Source: Dallia pectoralis (taxonomy: Eukaryota > Chordata > Actinopteri > Esociformes > Umbridae). Taken from it: a stretch of DNA of 64,000 nucleotides. The notes under the pieces are model-generated. The model did not search any database and was not told where the DNA came from. It was given only the letters and a program-made list of their open reading frames with translations. Below, piece by piece: positions 1 to 63,620 of this stretch. Every line of letters begins with the position of its first letter. Positions within the stretch are counted from its first letter, which is position 1. The DNA is taken from assembly GCA_029465975.1 (NCBI GenBank), contig CM055728.1:24434991-24498990 (forward strand), written 5' to 3'. Position numbers and translations under genes: made by a program.

Positions 1-1466
1 AGTGTAGCCCCGTAGCCAACCAACCGGCACACACACAGGCTAAGGATCAAAGCTACTGCCAGAGTGCTGTCGAGAAAACACAAACAATACTACCACAGCT
101 AACACCAACCGGAAGAGAAAGAAGATATGTGTGTGTCACGCAATAGATCAAACAGGAGTGTGTCCTTTACCTGGAGCACAGCTCTCTAGAGTACACACTC
201 TTGATTGGACAGAATGGTTAGCTGCGAGGCATGCTAAACACTCCTCATTAGACGTTTTGTGCAGTGGACCTCTGATAGCTCGTCTTACCACTGACTGGAG
301 ACGACAATAGTGCAACAACGTGACTCAGGCAGACCCACCATCTGGCTTTATGACTGTGACACGCTAACATTCCGGCATATTCCAGGGCTTCGAGCCTCCA
401 AGCCCAGTCACATAACATGCGTCAGCATTTCTTTAGTATTCAGAGATCACAGTACGTCACAACACTCCTGCTCCGTTTGCCGTTTTACAGACTGTATTGT
501 TTGTTTTGTGTTATTCATTATGCCAGAAAGCTACCGCCGCCGCTGCATGCTAACTAGTGACCCTCCTCTTTGTGTCTTCGCTAGCGAGAGCCTTTTGTGA
601 TTTCAAGACAAGCCCGCCACTGTGATTAAACATCGACTGAAGTTCACTTAAAAGCCTGCTTAGTGATTACCTTATTACTCATCTTATTAAAGTCTCTTCT
701 GAAAACACCATGTCAAAGAGTTTTTATCTGAGGTAAAAACTTTCAACAAAGACTTCTGCACGGTAGGTTGTTTTGGAGGGAAATATATCGCTAATGCAGT
801 AAAGGTCAACATATTTTTGGGACGTTTATTGTAGAACGTGTTGCATTTGCTAAAATTTGCTTTCAAACGAATTCTACCAAGTGGCTGACTACAAAGTGAA
901 GAGGATTATACAGGATACAGACCTAGTCCACCTGGAGGATAAAGATACAGATTTTGTTTTAGAGTATTGGTGTCAGCAGTCAAACCTCATCTAGGACAAA
1001 ATGAACTTTATCTCCAATGGGAATCTAAAAACATTTAGTCGGTGTGCATCTGTTCCAAATGTGTCTTTTTCCCACTATTTTGTCCAGTGTACAGATCCCT
1101 AGGAACCACAAATATACTACATGGACAGAGGAGACATTCTCTACATGCCAACATTACTTAGTGGAGGTGACACCAAACGTGACACCAAACTAAACTGCAT
1201 TCAGTCACAGCAGTTATTCTTTTTGATTAAAATTCAAGTGTTTGGACCCAATAGAACAACTGAATTTAATGAATGTTTTCAACTGTGTTTGTGGAGTTAT
1301 CATATAACGCGATGATCAGTCCAGAAATTTGGCTCTATGGGTACATTATACCCTAGATGTGTACCAAGGTTTCCTACAACCAGTTCCAGTGCACATAACA
1401 ACCAGATATTTATTATTTCCTATTCTAATTTGTTTGTGTGTGTGTGTGTGTGTGTGTTTGAAACAG
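1..1466. other. Intron upstream of the first visible exon
   Basis: Unique-looking AT-rich sequence with no exon I can recognise. Open frames of 60-96 codons show no plexin or other familiar motif. It ends in a (TG)n run at about 1433-1456 just before the 1467 acceptor. Confidence 0.6.
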
Positions 1467-52053
<50,587 letters not shown>

Positions 52054-53469
52054 GACAGCGCACTGGATTGGACAACTGGACCAGCCGGGAATGTCCGTCA
52101 AGCAACCAACAGTCCCGTTACCCACTGAGGAACGGACAGCGGAACGCAGCAGGCGTGGGACCTTTGAATCCAGAAGCAAAATAGTTTTTATTTAATTTTC
52201 TTCTCATTCCATATTGCCACCATCTCACGAAAAGACTCCACAGGCTTTGGAGTCATGAGTGTCGGATGATGTCTCACGGAAGGGATGATGTCCGACGGTA
52301 AGGACGATAATGTAAGGACTATCGCCACAGACCTTCAGAAAGGCTAACGGGGCGTCTTTCTTTCCAGCGGATATTATTTTTGCTTTGGCAGTCGGTGTTG
52401 TTCCCTGAAGGATGGATATGTTAACAAACCGAACCGAAAGCACATCTACCGGATATGTTCTCACTGTCTGCTGAAGAGAAAGGAAAGAACAGAAGAAAAA
52501 GACGAAGGACAAGGACTTCTCATGTTTAATTTACAGAGACACTGTTCCTGAGTTTTGAGTTCCAAATTCTTATTTTTGTACGTGTACATTTTGAACGTAT
52601 TAGTTGCAGTGAAATCATCTTCCTTGTTACATATTTGGACATTTGGTTCTACTGTACAAAGTGAAAGACATGTTACGGCATATTTATGACGTGTTATGAC
52701 ACATTTGTAGACAGGCCATCCGGGAGACATGGTGCTTCGTCGCGTCTTCTCATGCACTCTGTTCCTACATACATTGTTATCGTTCGTAACCAACATAATA
52801 CCCAAACTCGATGGACCCAATCCATTTGTGACTGTAACCCATAAGCTATGTACAAAACCCAACGAAACACATCCTCGACATGTAAGGGAGAAGGGAACTG
52901 GGCTGGGATCTCCCCTGAAGTGGTTCCACCAGCATGCTTATTCACCCCTAACCCCATGTACCCTGTTTGTTAAGAAGAGAGAACCACGGGTCCACAGACC
53001 CAGAAGTAATAAGGACAAAACCAGCACCAGCCCACTGGTGTCTGTAAGACTCTCTCTGGCAGAAGAGCATCATCTGTGTGTACTGTATGTCCTGATTTAT
53101 GTCTGAACACGTACTGAACACGTACTGAACACATACTGAACAGGCATCCATACAAGCCCCTCTGTTATTTAATCTGTAACCAAATCCTGTATCCAATATC
53201 ATATAACCACGTGTGTTGAACTGTCTGTAGTGTAGCTTTCATTGCCGTGGCAACACTGCTCTTGAGGTACAAAATACCCGAACATGCCGAAGTTTGGATT
53301 TTACATTTGTCCCCCAACTTGTCAGAGGGTAATGATGAAAACTCTCTATTATACAGTATAACCACTGTTTGTATCACTTTGGATTTTATCAAGTGTGTGT
53401 GCGTGTTAAATTGCATGCATTGTTATCGCATTTCAGAAAAAGTGTTTGTTTTTTAAGTGCCAACGGATA

Positions 53470-54280
53470 GACTGGTGGAGAAGGCTAACGTCAGACTGAT
53501 AGCTTATAAAGACTGGTGGAGAAGGCTAACGTCAGACTGATAGCTTATAAAGACTGGTGGAGAAGGCTAACGTCAGACTGATAGCTTATAAAGACTGGTG
53601 GAGAAGGCTAACGTCAGACTGATAGCTTATAAAGACTGGTGGAGAAGGCTAACGTCAGACTGATAGCTTATAAAGACTGGTGGAGAAGGCTAACGTCAGA
53701 CTGTTAGCTTATAAAGACTGGTGGAGAAGGCTAACGTCAGACTGTTAGCTTATAAAGACTGGTGGAGAAGGCTAACGTCAGACTGTTAGCTTATAAAGAC
53801 TGGTGGAGAAGGCTAACGTCAGACTGTTAGCTTATAAAGACTGGTGGAGAAGGCTAACGTCAGACTGTTAGCTTATAAAGACTGGTGGAGAAGGCTAACG
53901 TCAGACTGTTAGCTTATAAAGACTGGTGGAGAAGGCTACCGTCAGACTGTTAGCTTATAAAGACTGGTGGAGAAGGCTAACGTCAGACTGTTAGCTTATA
54001 AAGACTGGTGGAGAAGGCTAACGTCAGACTGTTAGCTTATAAAGACTGGTGGAGAAGGCTAACGTCAGACTGTTAGCTTATAAAGACTGGTGGAGAAGGC
54101 TAACGTCAGACTGTTAGCTTATAAAGACTGGTGGAGAAGGCTAACGTCAGACTGTTAGCGGATAAAGACTGCTAGAGATGGCTAACGTCAGACTGTTAGC
54201 GGATAAAGACTGCTAGAGATGGCTAACGTCAGACTGTTAGCGGATAAAGACTGCTGGAGATGGCTAGCGACAGACTGTCA
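53470..54280 (+). repeat. 41-bp minisatellite in the 3' UTR, about 20 copies
   Basis: The unit contains gactggtggagaaggctaac, gtcagactgttagc and ttataaa. The first five copies have gactgatagc and later copies gactgttagc; the last three are a diverged type (gactgctagagatggc, gcggataaa). In most copies gctaac and gttagc are inverted repeats separated by 8 bases. Confidence 0.97.
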
Positions 54281-56201
54281 ACAGCGTCTTTCTGAAAGAC
54301 AATAGGATGACGCCTCTGTGGGTCTAGTTTGACTAAGTGCCAAAAGATCCTGTCATTTTAAATTATTCACTGATGTGTCAAAGTGGGTTCGCAGTTTTCA
54401 GGCGGTTCCAATCGAGCCCTGGAACTGAAGTGAATAGCCTGCAGAGAAATGCTCACGTAACTGGAAGCTTGTGAACTAGCGTTAGGTACATCTCTGTAAA
54501 ATAGTTGCTTGTCGAAAGTTGTTTTGTCAGTTATTTCGTTTTTTTGGTAAGAGGATAACGACTACAAGGGAACATACGAGTGCGTGCAAAGCGTGCTAAT
54601 ATACCATGTAGATCTGCCGTTAGCGTGGACTGCATTGGACCCAAGTTAGCCCGTTTGTTGACAGAATATACAGACAGTTGGTCGGTGTGGTTTTTAGGGG
54701 ACCCGTACATGTGTCCAGAACACAGCTTAATGATACATACATACATTCTCATTCCCTCAAGATGTTTTTTGTTGTTTACATGAAGTACTTGAAACGAGTT
54801 CCCATTGAAGGTGTACAGTATAATGACTTGTTTATGGATGAAAGGTGCTTCTTTTCTTTGTGGCCTTAGAACACCAAATGAATGAACCATAAAACCGCTG
54901 AGTGCCCCAAATTCTCCTTCAGCACTTCAACACTAATTCACCACTTCGGTCTGCACCATTTGGTTGAATTTGGCACTGATAATTCACCTAGGTTGTCACC
55001 ATGAGTGAACACTTGTCTGAGAAGGATAAAGAAGTAAAAAGAAAGGTGAAGAGGGTATGATGGCATGGTCTGCTACGGTACAGTCTGGCTTTCCTTCAGA
55101 CGTCCTGCCAGAGCCGTTTGAAGAGCAGAGCAAGAAATGAGAGAAACCCCCTTTAGCGCTGGTTTCCTGTGCCCTGCTTTGAAGCGGTGCGTTTGATCTG
55201 AGCGTAGTCGCGTGCAGAGTTGTGATCGGGAGATGGTAAAAAAAAAACACATCAAAACAGGTGAAGAGAATTGCATGGAGCCCAGCTGATTGACACAGTC
55301 TTAATGTGTCCAGCCGGGGGACGGGGTTTTGGTGCCATCTAAACAGATCACTGGGTACACTATCAAAACACACACACACACGAAGGAACAGACGCACGCA
55401 GTCAAGAACCCGTATGAAGCTTCCAATCACGGACTGTGTTGTCTTCCATGCAGGTTCTTCTACACCTCAGTTAACAGAACCGGCCCACTCGTCTGGCTCT
55501 TATTGCTTGTTGGTCTTACGGTGTTTCTTATGTTTCAGGACAGTTTGTGTGTTATATATATATTCCATGTGATGAACTCTGTACTCCTGTACTGTAATCT
55601 GTGTACGTGGTCCGATATGCTCTTGTTGGAATAGAGGAACACAGTTCGAATGAAACAACGTTTACTTTTCTCTCGAGCAAACAGTTCATGATGTTTTTTA
55701 TTTATTTTTTATTTTCATCGTCTTCAATTCGCTGTTTTTTCATTGGCGTAATTCTGATTAGGAACTTGTTTTCTGCCCAGTAAATCAACAGTCAATTGTA
55801 CATTTTTGTTTTTTGCATCTCGTTACTTGACACTGTATTCTTCTATTTGGGAATGAGATTTTAATCGATTTTAGCACAGATTGATTTTATGCAGTACACT
55901 TTTATTTCTTGGAAAAATATGTTGACATTCAATCAAAAATAATAAGGTTTGGTTTGTATAATTTGGTTTTGTTTACCATTCTGCAGTGCAGAATTTATTT
56001 CCCAGACAGTTTCATTGTTGTCTCTGAGACATGTTGCAGCTGATTCAGTGCATTTTAAAAGAAGGATATTAAAGAGCACCTTAATTTACACAACAGAAGA
56101 GCTGGAACCTAATTATAGAAGAAAATAGGATGTGCACATTTCTGCTCTTGGCTTACATGTTCTTTGTAGGTAGTGTGGTTATGGGTTAACTGGCATGTTT
56201 C

Positions 56202-56236
<35 letters not shown>

Positions 56237-56597
56237 AAATGTTTCTCCTTATATCAGCAGCGCAATTAAAATCGAATAACTATTATATTCAAAAATATCA
56301 TGGAATATGAATATCATTTTTCCATTCTGACCACGAGACAATATGGACAAACCTTTGTAGTCACTGGAGTTCTGTAATATAGTAAATACAAATGAGGATG
56401 ATAGTGGCTTTCTGTCTTGTTATTTTATAAAAGTGTTGTGAAAATTGTAAGAAAGTTTAAAGTATTTAAAGAAGTTGTTCATGTTTTTTTTATTTGCTTT
56501 GTTTTGTTATGATAATATATTATCGTGTACTTATTGTAAATATGAAGCACCCCTATTTTGCAAGCCAAGGATTCACTTTGTACTGTTGTTATATATA

Positions 56598-56638
56598 AAT
56601 AAACTTTGCTGGTTGAAAATGCATAGAGCTGAAATAAA
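56598..56638 (+). promoter_or_regulatory. Candidate poly(A) signals of plxna2
   Basis: Two AATAAA hexamers, at 56598-56603 and 56633-56638, lie in an AT-rich context with T/TG-rich sequence just after the first (ctttgctggttg). They are the first convincing pair after the stop codon at the end of the UTR-like region. Confidence 0.5.
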
Positions 56639-56789
56639 CTGCCTTAATTGTCTAATTGACATATTGCCACCATCAGAGGAACATGAAATTAAAGGTGCCT
56701 TTATAAATATACATAGAATGTGAAAATTAATGACAAACAATAACCAAATAACATGTGTTAGCTACAGTACAACTTAGAGGCAGTATAGA

Positions 56790-57640
56790 CATATTGTTCT
56801 AGACGGTAGACATGTATAGTTATATACAGTATAGATATATAGTTATAGACAGTATAGATATATAGTTATAGACAGTATAGATATATAGTTATAGACAGTA
56901 GAGATGTGTAGTTATATACAGTATAGATATATAGTTATAGACAGTATAGATATATAGTTATAGACAGTATAGATATATAGTTATAGACAGTAGAGATGTG
57001 TAGTTATATACAGTATAGACATATAGTTATAGACAGTAGAGATATATAGTTATAGACAGTATAGATATATAGTTATAGACAGTAGAGATAATATATAGTT
57101 TAAATACAGTATAGACATATAGTTATAGACAGTAGAGACGTGTAGTTATGTACAGTATAGATATATAGTTATAGACAGTATAGACATATAGTTATAGACA
57201 GTATAGACATATAGTTATAGACAGTATAGATATATAGTTACAGACATTAGAGATATATAGTAATAGACAGAATAGATATATCGTTATAGACAGTAGAGAT
57301 ATATGTTATAGACAGTAGAGATATATGTTATAGACAGTAGAGAAATAGAGTTATAGACAGTATAGACATATAGTTATAGACAGTATAGATATATAGTTAC
57401 AGACATTAGAGATATATAGTAATAGACAGAATATATATATAGTTATAGACCGTATCGATATATAGTTATAGACAGTAAAGATATATAGTTATAGACAGTA
57501 GAGATATATAGTGATAGACAGAATAGATATATAGTTATAGACAGTAGAGATATATGTTATAGACACTAGAGATATATGTTATAGACAGTAGAGATATATG
57601 TTATAGACAGTATAGACATATAGTTATAGACAGTGCTATG
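56790..57640. repeat. About 23-bp AT-rich minisatellite
   Basis: Unit atatagttatagacagtata with gat variants (agagat, gatgtgt, gacat), roughly 37 copies, starting just past the proposed gene end. Confidence 0.95.
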
Positions 57641-60277
57641 CATAGATGTTTTCATGATCATTCATCACAGGAGCTGAAAAACGTTTGCAATATTTCTATC
57701 TGGACACAGGAAGCAGTTACCGTGGGAGATCCTAAAGCCACTGGGAGCCTCTCTATCAGGCAAGTTGCCCCGTGTCGGCTAAACAAAGGGTTTCTATCTG
57801 ATCCATTCCATTTAGCCCGGGTTAATCCAAAGATGAAATCTAAACCCTGCAACCAATGGACTTACACACGGTGAGTAGCTGCTTAGCCTCTAACGAGATA
57901 ACCCACCCACAGACACAGACACGTTAACCCAGACCTGCCTCTTATATTGGGGAACAGGAATGCCTCTTCCCTCTTATTCAGCATTAGATTAGGCTGCACA
58001 CTCCTCCGATCCGCCACGACTGGAAGAATCCCATTAGAATGGTAATGGAGAGTCCCGGGAGACGTTAGCAGAGGGCTAGTCTGAAATGTAAAGTCTGCTC
58101 AGTTTAACCCATCCACAGTACCAGCACCAGAACACAGCGTATGTGGGCTTTAACTACAATATTGCATACTTAGCAGTCTAGGCAGGTGCCGTAACAACCC
58201 AGTAAATACTGACCAGAGGGCCGTTATTATCCGTCCTCATCAATATTCCGCTGTTCTGCGCGCTTTATGAGAATATGTAGGGATTGGGCAACTCCAGACA
58301 GGTTCAGTTGTATGCTGGCAATTACGCCATCATTATGGAGAAGATGGGTGGTGTAACAGGGTGGACGGTGCTGCTCTCCTTACAAATGAAGAATATGCGT
58401 ATCTCTCTGAAGCTTCGCCGAGATTTTTCAGCCCATTTAATTTTCTGATGGAAAGAAGGCATCTGAATGTTAAGCCATTTGATGGTGCCCCAGGGAGCCG
58501 TGTTGCTGGTTTCTCGTCTAACAGTTTGAGGTGTGGATGGAGGTAATTGGCACTGGCTTATCTGATCTGGCTTTGGCTGAAGGTGTTATAGTCAGCAGCT
58601 CTTAGTTGATCCTCAGTGAGATAGGACTCATACTTCAGCCAGTCCCAACCCCATCTCCTAGTCATCTACTAGCCAGTCCCAACCCCATCTCCTAGTCATC
58701 TACTAGCCAGTCCCAACCCTATCTCCTGTTTGTTGGGTACACCAGTGTGGTGGGGCCTAACATACTATATACCCAACACCCCAGCCCACGATACCAACCT
58801 CTGCCTGCCATTCCCTGCTCCCCAGCGTGACGCCACTGGCCCAGTCTCACATCCCCTTCCCCAAATCCCCCAGACCCTGGGCCAAACCCCCTTCTGTCTC
58901 CTGTATATACCTCAGGGGAGGTCTAATCCCTGAAGCTCAGTAATCCTGTACCACTGAGACCAATTGAAACCCAGGGCTTAATGCACTGTAATGCCTTTAC
59001 AGGGAAGTTGCATAAAGCTGACATCCCATTGGTTCTGGGCGGGATTCCCTCCTAGGATGACGAGACAAATGTGGAAATAAGTGATGCAGATTGGCAGGAA
59101 GGGCAGGTTATTGTAGGTTCTCTTTTAATCGTGGGATATTTATTTCAGTATGAAACCAAACCCACCTCTCCGCCTTTGTACAATCGCAGGTACTGTCATG
59201 TAGCGTTGGGTTTGTTGTTGTTTTCTTTGTTGGGATGCCATCGTCCTGGCATCCTAATTCCCGGTTGTCATGGAGCCTGGTGGTACAGTGTACCTATTAC
59301 CAGTCTTCCAGTCTTCCAGATCTAGAGGGCGCCGTGCCCGTTACTCAGTGTGTTGTTAATAATTGTATATCCAGCTGACGCTCAAAATTACTGCTCAAAG
59401 TATGGTGCATGACAGCAAACCCAACAGCTATCTGATAATGTGTCCTCGGTGTATTGCTTGGCTTTCTTGTTAAAAGCACTCAGTTTTGTTTGGGGCTTTA
59501 TGGAAGTGGATCTGGCCTGTTTAACTTTGCATAAGACTCTTTCAGTGCAGCGTCCATATCTATCAACTCTCACCATCACTTAGGAAGGATGATAGAGCGC
59601 CAGGGACATTTGGTTGGAAAAGGAAAAGTTTCTCATCAAGCTCCTCTCACTTGTCACAGAGGAGGAGAAAATGCTGGTGGGACAGAACTAGAGACAGTTG
59701 CCAGCAGACAAGAAGACAGAGATGGACTGATGGACTCCACCCCTCTCTCTCTTTCTCCACCGCACTCTCCTTCCAGCCTTCTCTCTCTCTCATTCCCTCT
59801 CTCTCTCATTCTCTCTTTCTCATTCCCTCTCTCTCTCTCTCTTTCTATCTCTCTCTGCCAGTTGTCTCTCTCTCCAGCAGTGCAGCTCGGCGTGGGCGTC
59901 CAGGAGAGAATCTCACATTGAGTACATGTCTGCACTCTGCATATTTCACAGGTCAGATGCTCCCCAACAACAGCATGTGCCCACCCCACATACACATGCA
60001 AACTAACATACACATACAAACATACACATAAACATACACACAAACCCAAACATACACATAAACATACACACAAACGCAAACATACACACACTCAAACATA
60101 AACACCCGCATACACATGCACACATAACTGCACACACACACATAAACACAAACATACACACACTCGCACACACAAACATGCACACAAACATAAATATGAA
60201 CACAGACATCTAGGCACAAGCAATAAAATGCTGAACACAAATAATATATGTGCTGACAACAGACACCTGTGCTTCAC
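57641..60277. other. Intergenic sequence downstream of plxna2
   Basis: Mostly unique. Three 34-bp copies (agccagtcccaaccccatct) at about 58637-58725, CT-rich tract at 59745-59870, and (CA)-rich cacatacaaacatacacata sequence at 59988-60190. No gene recognised; short open frames such as 57638-57874 show no domain. Confidence 0.5.
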
Positions 60278-60432
60278 ATAAAGAAACATGTTGAGTACAT
60301 AAACACATCAAGAAACATGTTGAGTATATAAACAGATAAAGAAACATGTTGAGTACATAAACAGATAATGAAACATGTCGAGTACATAAACAGATAAAGA
60401 AACATGTTAAGTATATAAACACAACATGAAAC
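60278..60432. repeat. About 28-bp repeat, 5-6 copies
   Basis: Unit aagaaacatgttgagtacat followed by aaacagat, with tatataaac and gtcgag variants. Confidence 0.92.
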
Positions 60433-60544
60433 ATTTTACAGTAACTACACACTCAAAGACCAAACAAAGACAATGTGACGCTAACTGAAAGCATAGCACA
60501 ACCCCAGACAGTTTCATACTCGTTCTTCCACTGCCATCTGTAGG

Positions 60545-61525
60545 TCCAAAACCATAAAGCTACTAATACTAACGCATAGTTAAAATGTGCAGGGTGACAC
60601 TGGGCACAGTATATATACCACTAAAACTCACAACCATAAAGCCACTAATACTAACGCATGGTTTAAATGTGCAGGGTGACACTGGGCACAGTATATATAC
60701 CACTAAAACTCACCACCATAAAGCCACTAATACTAACGCATGGTTTAAATGTGCAGGGTGACACTGGGCACAGTATATATACCACTAAAACTCACCACCA
60801 TAAAGCCACTAATACTAACGCATGGTTTAAATGTGCAGGGTGACACTGGGCACAGTATATATACCACTAAAACTCACCACCATAAAGCCACTAATACTAA
60901 CGCATGGATGTGCAGGGTAACACTGGGCACAGTGGTTATATACCACTAAAACTCACAACCATAAAGCTACTAATACTAACGCATGGTTTAAATGTGCAGG
61001 GTAACACTGGGCACAGTATATATACCACTAAAACTCACCACCATAAAGCCACTAATACTAACGCATGGATGTGCAGGGTAACACTGGGCACAGTATATAT
61101 ACCACTAAAACTCACCACCATAAAGCCACTAATACTAACGCATGGTTTAAATGTGCAGGGTAACACTGGGCACAGTATATATACCACTAAAACTCACCAC
61201 CATAAAGCCACTAATACTAACGCATGGATGTGCAGGGTAACACTGGGCACAGTATATATACCACTAAAACTCACCACCATAAAGCCACTAATACTAACGC
61301 ATGGTTTAAATGTGCAGGGTAACACTGGGCACAGTATATATACCACTAAAACTCACCACCATAAAGCCACTAATACTAACGCATGGATGTGCAGGGTAAC
61401 ACTGGGCACAGTGGTTATATACCACTAAAACTCACAACCATAAAGCTACTAATACTAACATATGGTTTAAATGTGCAAGGTAACACTGGGCACAGTGGTT
61501 ATATACCACTAAAACTCACTGCCAT
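60545..61525. repeat. About 82-bp minisatellite, about 12 copies, with long and short forms
   Basis: The unit contains ccataaagccactaatacta, acgcatggtttaaatgtgca, gggtgacactgggcacagta and tataccactaaaactcac. A short form lacks gtttaa. Later copies change gtgac to gtaac, and long and short forms alternate from about 60900 on. The 174-codon open frame over it is not a gene. Confidence 0.95.
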
Positions 61526-63219
61526 ATGTTTGTCTTGGCAACTCACCTCTCCTGCGTTATGTTGCTTTAAACTGAGCATTCTTTCAATTGCTAAGAAAAG
61601 CCTTTGACCTCAGATTTTTTGTCAGATCTATACCTACAGATCAGATTGTCTGAAAACCACTCTTATTTGGAAATCCTAACCCTTCTATTTTTGGAAGGAT
61701 TTTTCAAAAATATGCCCCATCTAAAACCAAAAATGTAATTTAATCACGATGATTATGCAAAAGTCTAACACCAAATGAGAAAACTAATTCGACCTGTGTA
61801 CAGGCTGTTACTCAATTTTTGAGCACCACAATTCATTGGACAGTAACATTTTTTTATATTTTGGTTCTCTACTCTGGCACTTTGCGTTTGAAAGGATACA
61901 ATGACAATCAGGTTGCAGACTGTCAGCTTAAGTTTCAGGGTAGTTTCAAACATATTGGATGAATCGTTTACAAAAGACGGCACCTTCTCTACATAGCCCC
62001 CTCATTTCCCCCAGTTTTAAAGTCATCATTGTTCATATTTGGTCACATTTCCTTTGGGTGCAATGAGGGCTTCCAACATCACCAGACGCTGGGCATCTTG
62101 GTTAGTGATGCCTTTTGGAGGTTATTGTTGGGGTGTGAGAACGTGAGGAAATAACTCAAATATTGTCACTGTCCAATTAACTATGGTGTTCACTCTACAT
62201 GTGTAGTAAGTGTCAATTCACAATTTGTCATTTCTAAAAACAATATATAAGATTAGAACAAATACAAACAAACTTTAAAATGTAACACAAATTGATTGTG
62301 TTGTCCGAATGAGAGGTCAAGACGTTGGTAAAAGACGAGTAACTCAGACAACGGAACGGAAGGCAATGATACAGCTAAGCAAAAGAGTTAAGCAACTGAG
62401 AACTGCACAGACATGCGTGTCGCTTTAATTTTATAGCCAAGTAAAATAACATTTCTATGGTGAACACTTGAAAGAGTTTCTGAGTAAAAGATTTTGTATT
62501 TTGCATTTTGTATTTACCTTTTAATGTTCTTCAATTAAAGGTAAATGTTCTCCCATTTAATGCAAAGGATCAAGGTGATAAACAACAAGGACATCAAATA
62601 CTCTATCAAAAGAGAAAATGAAAGCAAACAAAATGCTGTCAGAATAGGAGCATAAAACAGTATCCAGATGGACAATAGGAAGTCCATGGCTTAAAAATTG
62701 GCTACCTCTTCATACCTTTTTGGGCAGACGTGCCTCTATGTGTTGGTGTCCTTTGTTTTAACAACTCACTGAAATCCTAACGGGGTGGCGAGTCACATGA
62801 CCCGGTGCCCCTGGCTCTAGCCTGCCATCTGCGCTTACTGCAGAAAAATGCCAGCGTGGTTTTTTCCTCAGCAACACCCATTTACAGAGAGAGAAACACA
62901 CACACACACGGTGCATTCGCAGTCACCAGCCTGCTGTCATGTCGCAGGTGAGAAACGCCTGACAAATATCACCACATTTACGTATGCAGATGTTTGGCAT
63001 CCGAAACGGCTAGTGTTTCCTCCTTCAACACACAGGCAGTCATTGCCACGGTTACTCCCCAGGCTGTTACTCAGATAATAGCCTCAGATTCCCATCATGC
63101 CTCAGTCCTACACCCAGACTGGATGTCAGGGCCCAAGGGGGAGTAAGGTGCAGATTTGGATCTGTGCCTCCAGATTACACCTGGCTGGTTCACCACAGCC
63201 AGACCTATCAGTGCTGCCA
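61526..63219. other. Intergenic unique sequence
   Basis: About 1.7 kb, AT-rich. The part near 62030-62140 has the look of an old interspersed repeat but I cannot assign it. (CA)n stub at about 62896-62908. Confidence 0.4.
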
Positions 63220-63620
63220 AGGTGAGGCCACGACATGCCAGGGTGAGGCCACGACAAGCCAGGGTGAGGCCACGACAAGCCAGAGTGAGGCCACGACAAG
63301 CCAGGGTGAGGCCACGACAAGCCAGGGTGAGGCCACGACAAGCCAGAGTGAGGCCACGACATGCCAGGGTGAGGCCACGACAAGCCAGGGTGAGGCCACG
63401 ACATGCCAGGGTGAGGCCACGACAAGCCAGGGTGAGGCCACGACAAGCCAGAGTGAGAGCACGACAAGCCAGAGTGAGGCCACGACAAGCCAGGGTGAGG
63501 CCACGACAAGCCAGGGTGAGGCCACGACAAGCCAGGGTGAGGCCACGGCATGCCAGGGTGAGGCCACGACATGCCAGGGTGAGGCCACGGCATGCCAGGG
63601 TGAGGCCACGACATGCCAGG
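63220..63620. repeat. 21-bp minisatellite, about 19 copies
   Basis: Unit ccacgacaagccagggtgag plus g, with acatgcc, agagtga and acggcat variants. As 21 is seven codons and the unit lacks stops, four long frames stay open on the two strands; none is a plausible gene. Confidence 0.97.

Larger units (their letters stand above)
52054..56640 (+). other. plxna2: Probable plxna2 3' UTR
   Basis: From the stop codon to the first good poly(A) signals there is no other gene. The last third is AT-rich with many T-runs, as in vertebrate 3' UTRs, while composition changes to short tandem repeats after 56760. Contains the 41-bp array (53470-54280) and a (CA)n tract near 56205-56232. The long 3' UTR is an inference from sequence character; an RNA read set would decide it. 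Confidence 0.6.

Noticed and set aside
62030..62140. Possible interspersed repeat (ttccaacatcaccagacgct region)
   Set aside because: It looks familiar from fish repeats, but I could not find ends, inverted repeats or a coding remnant, so no family is claimed.
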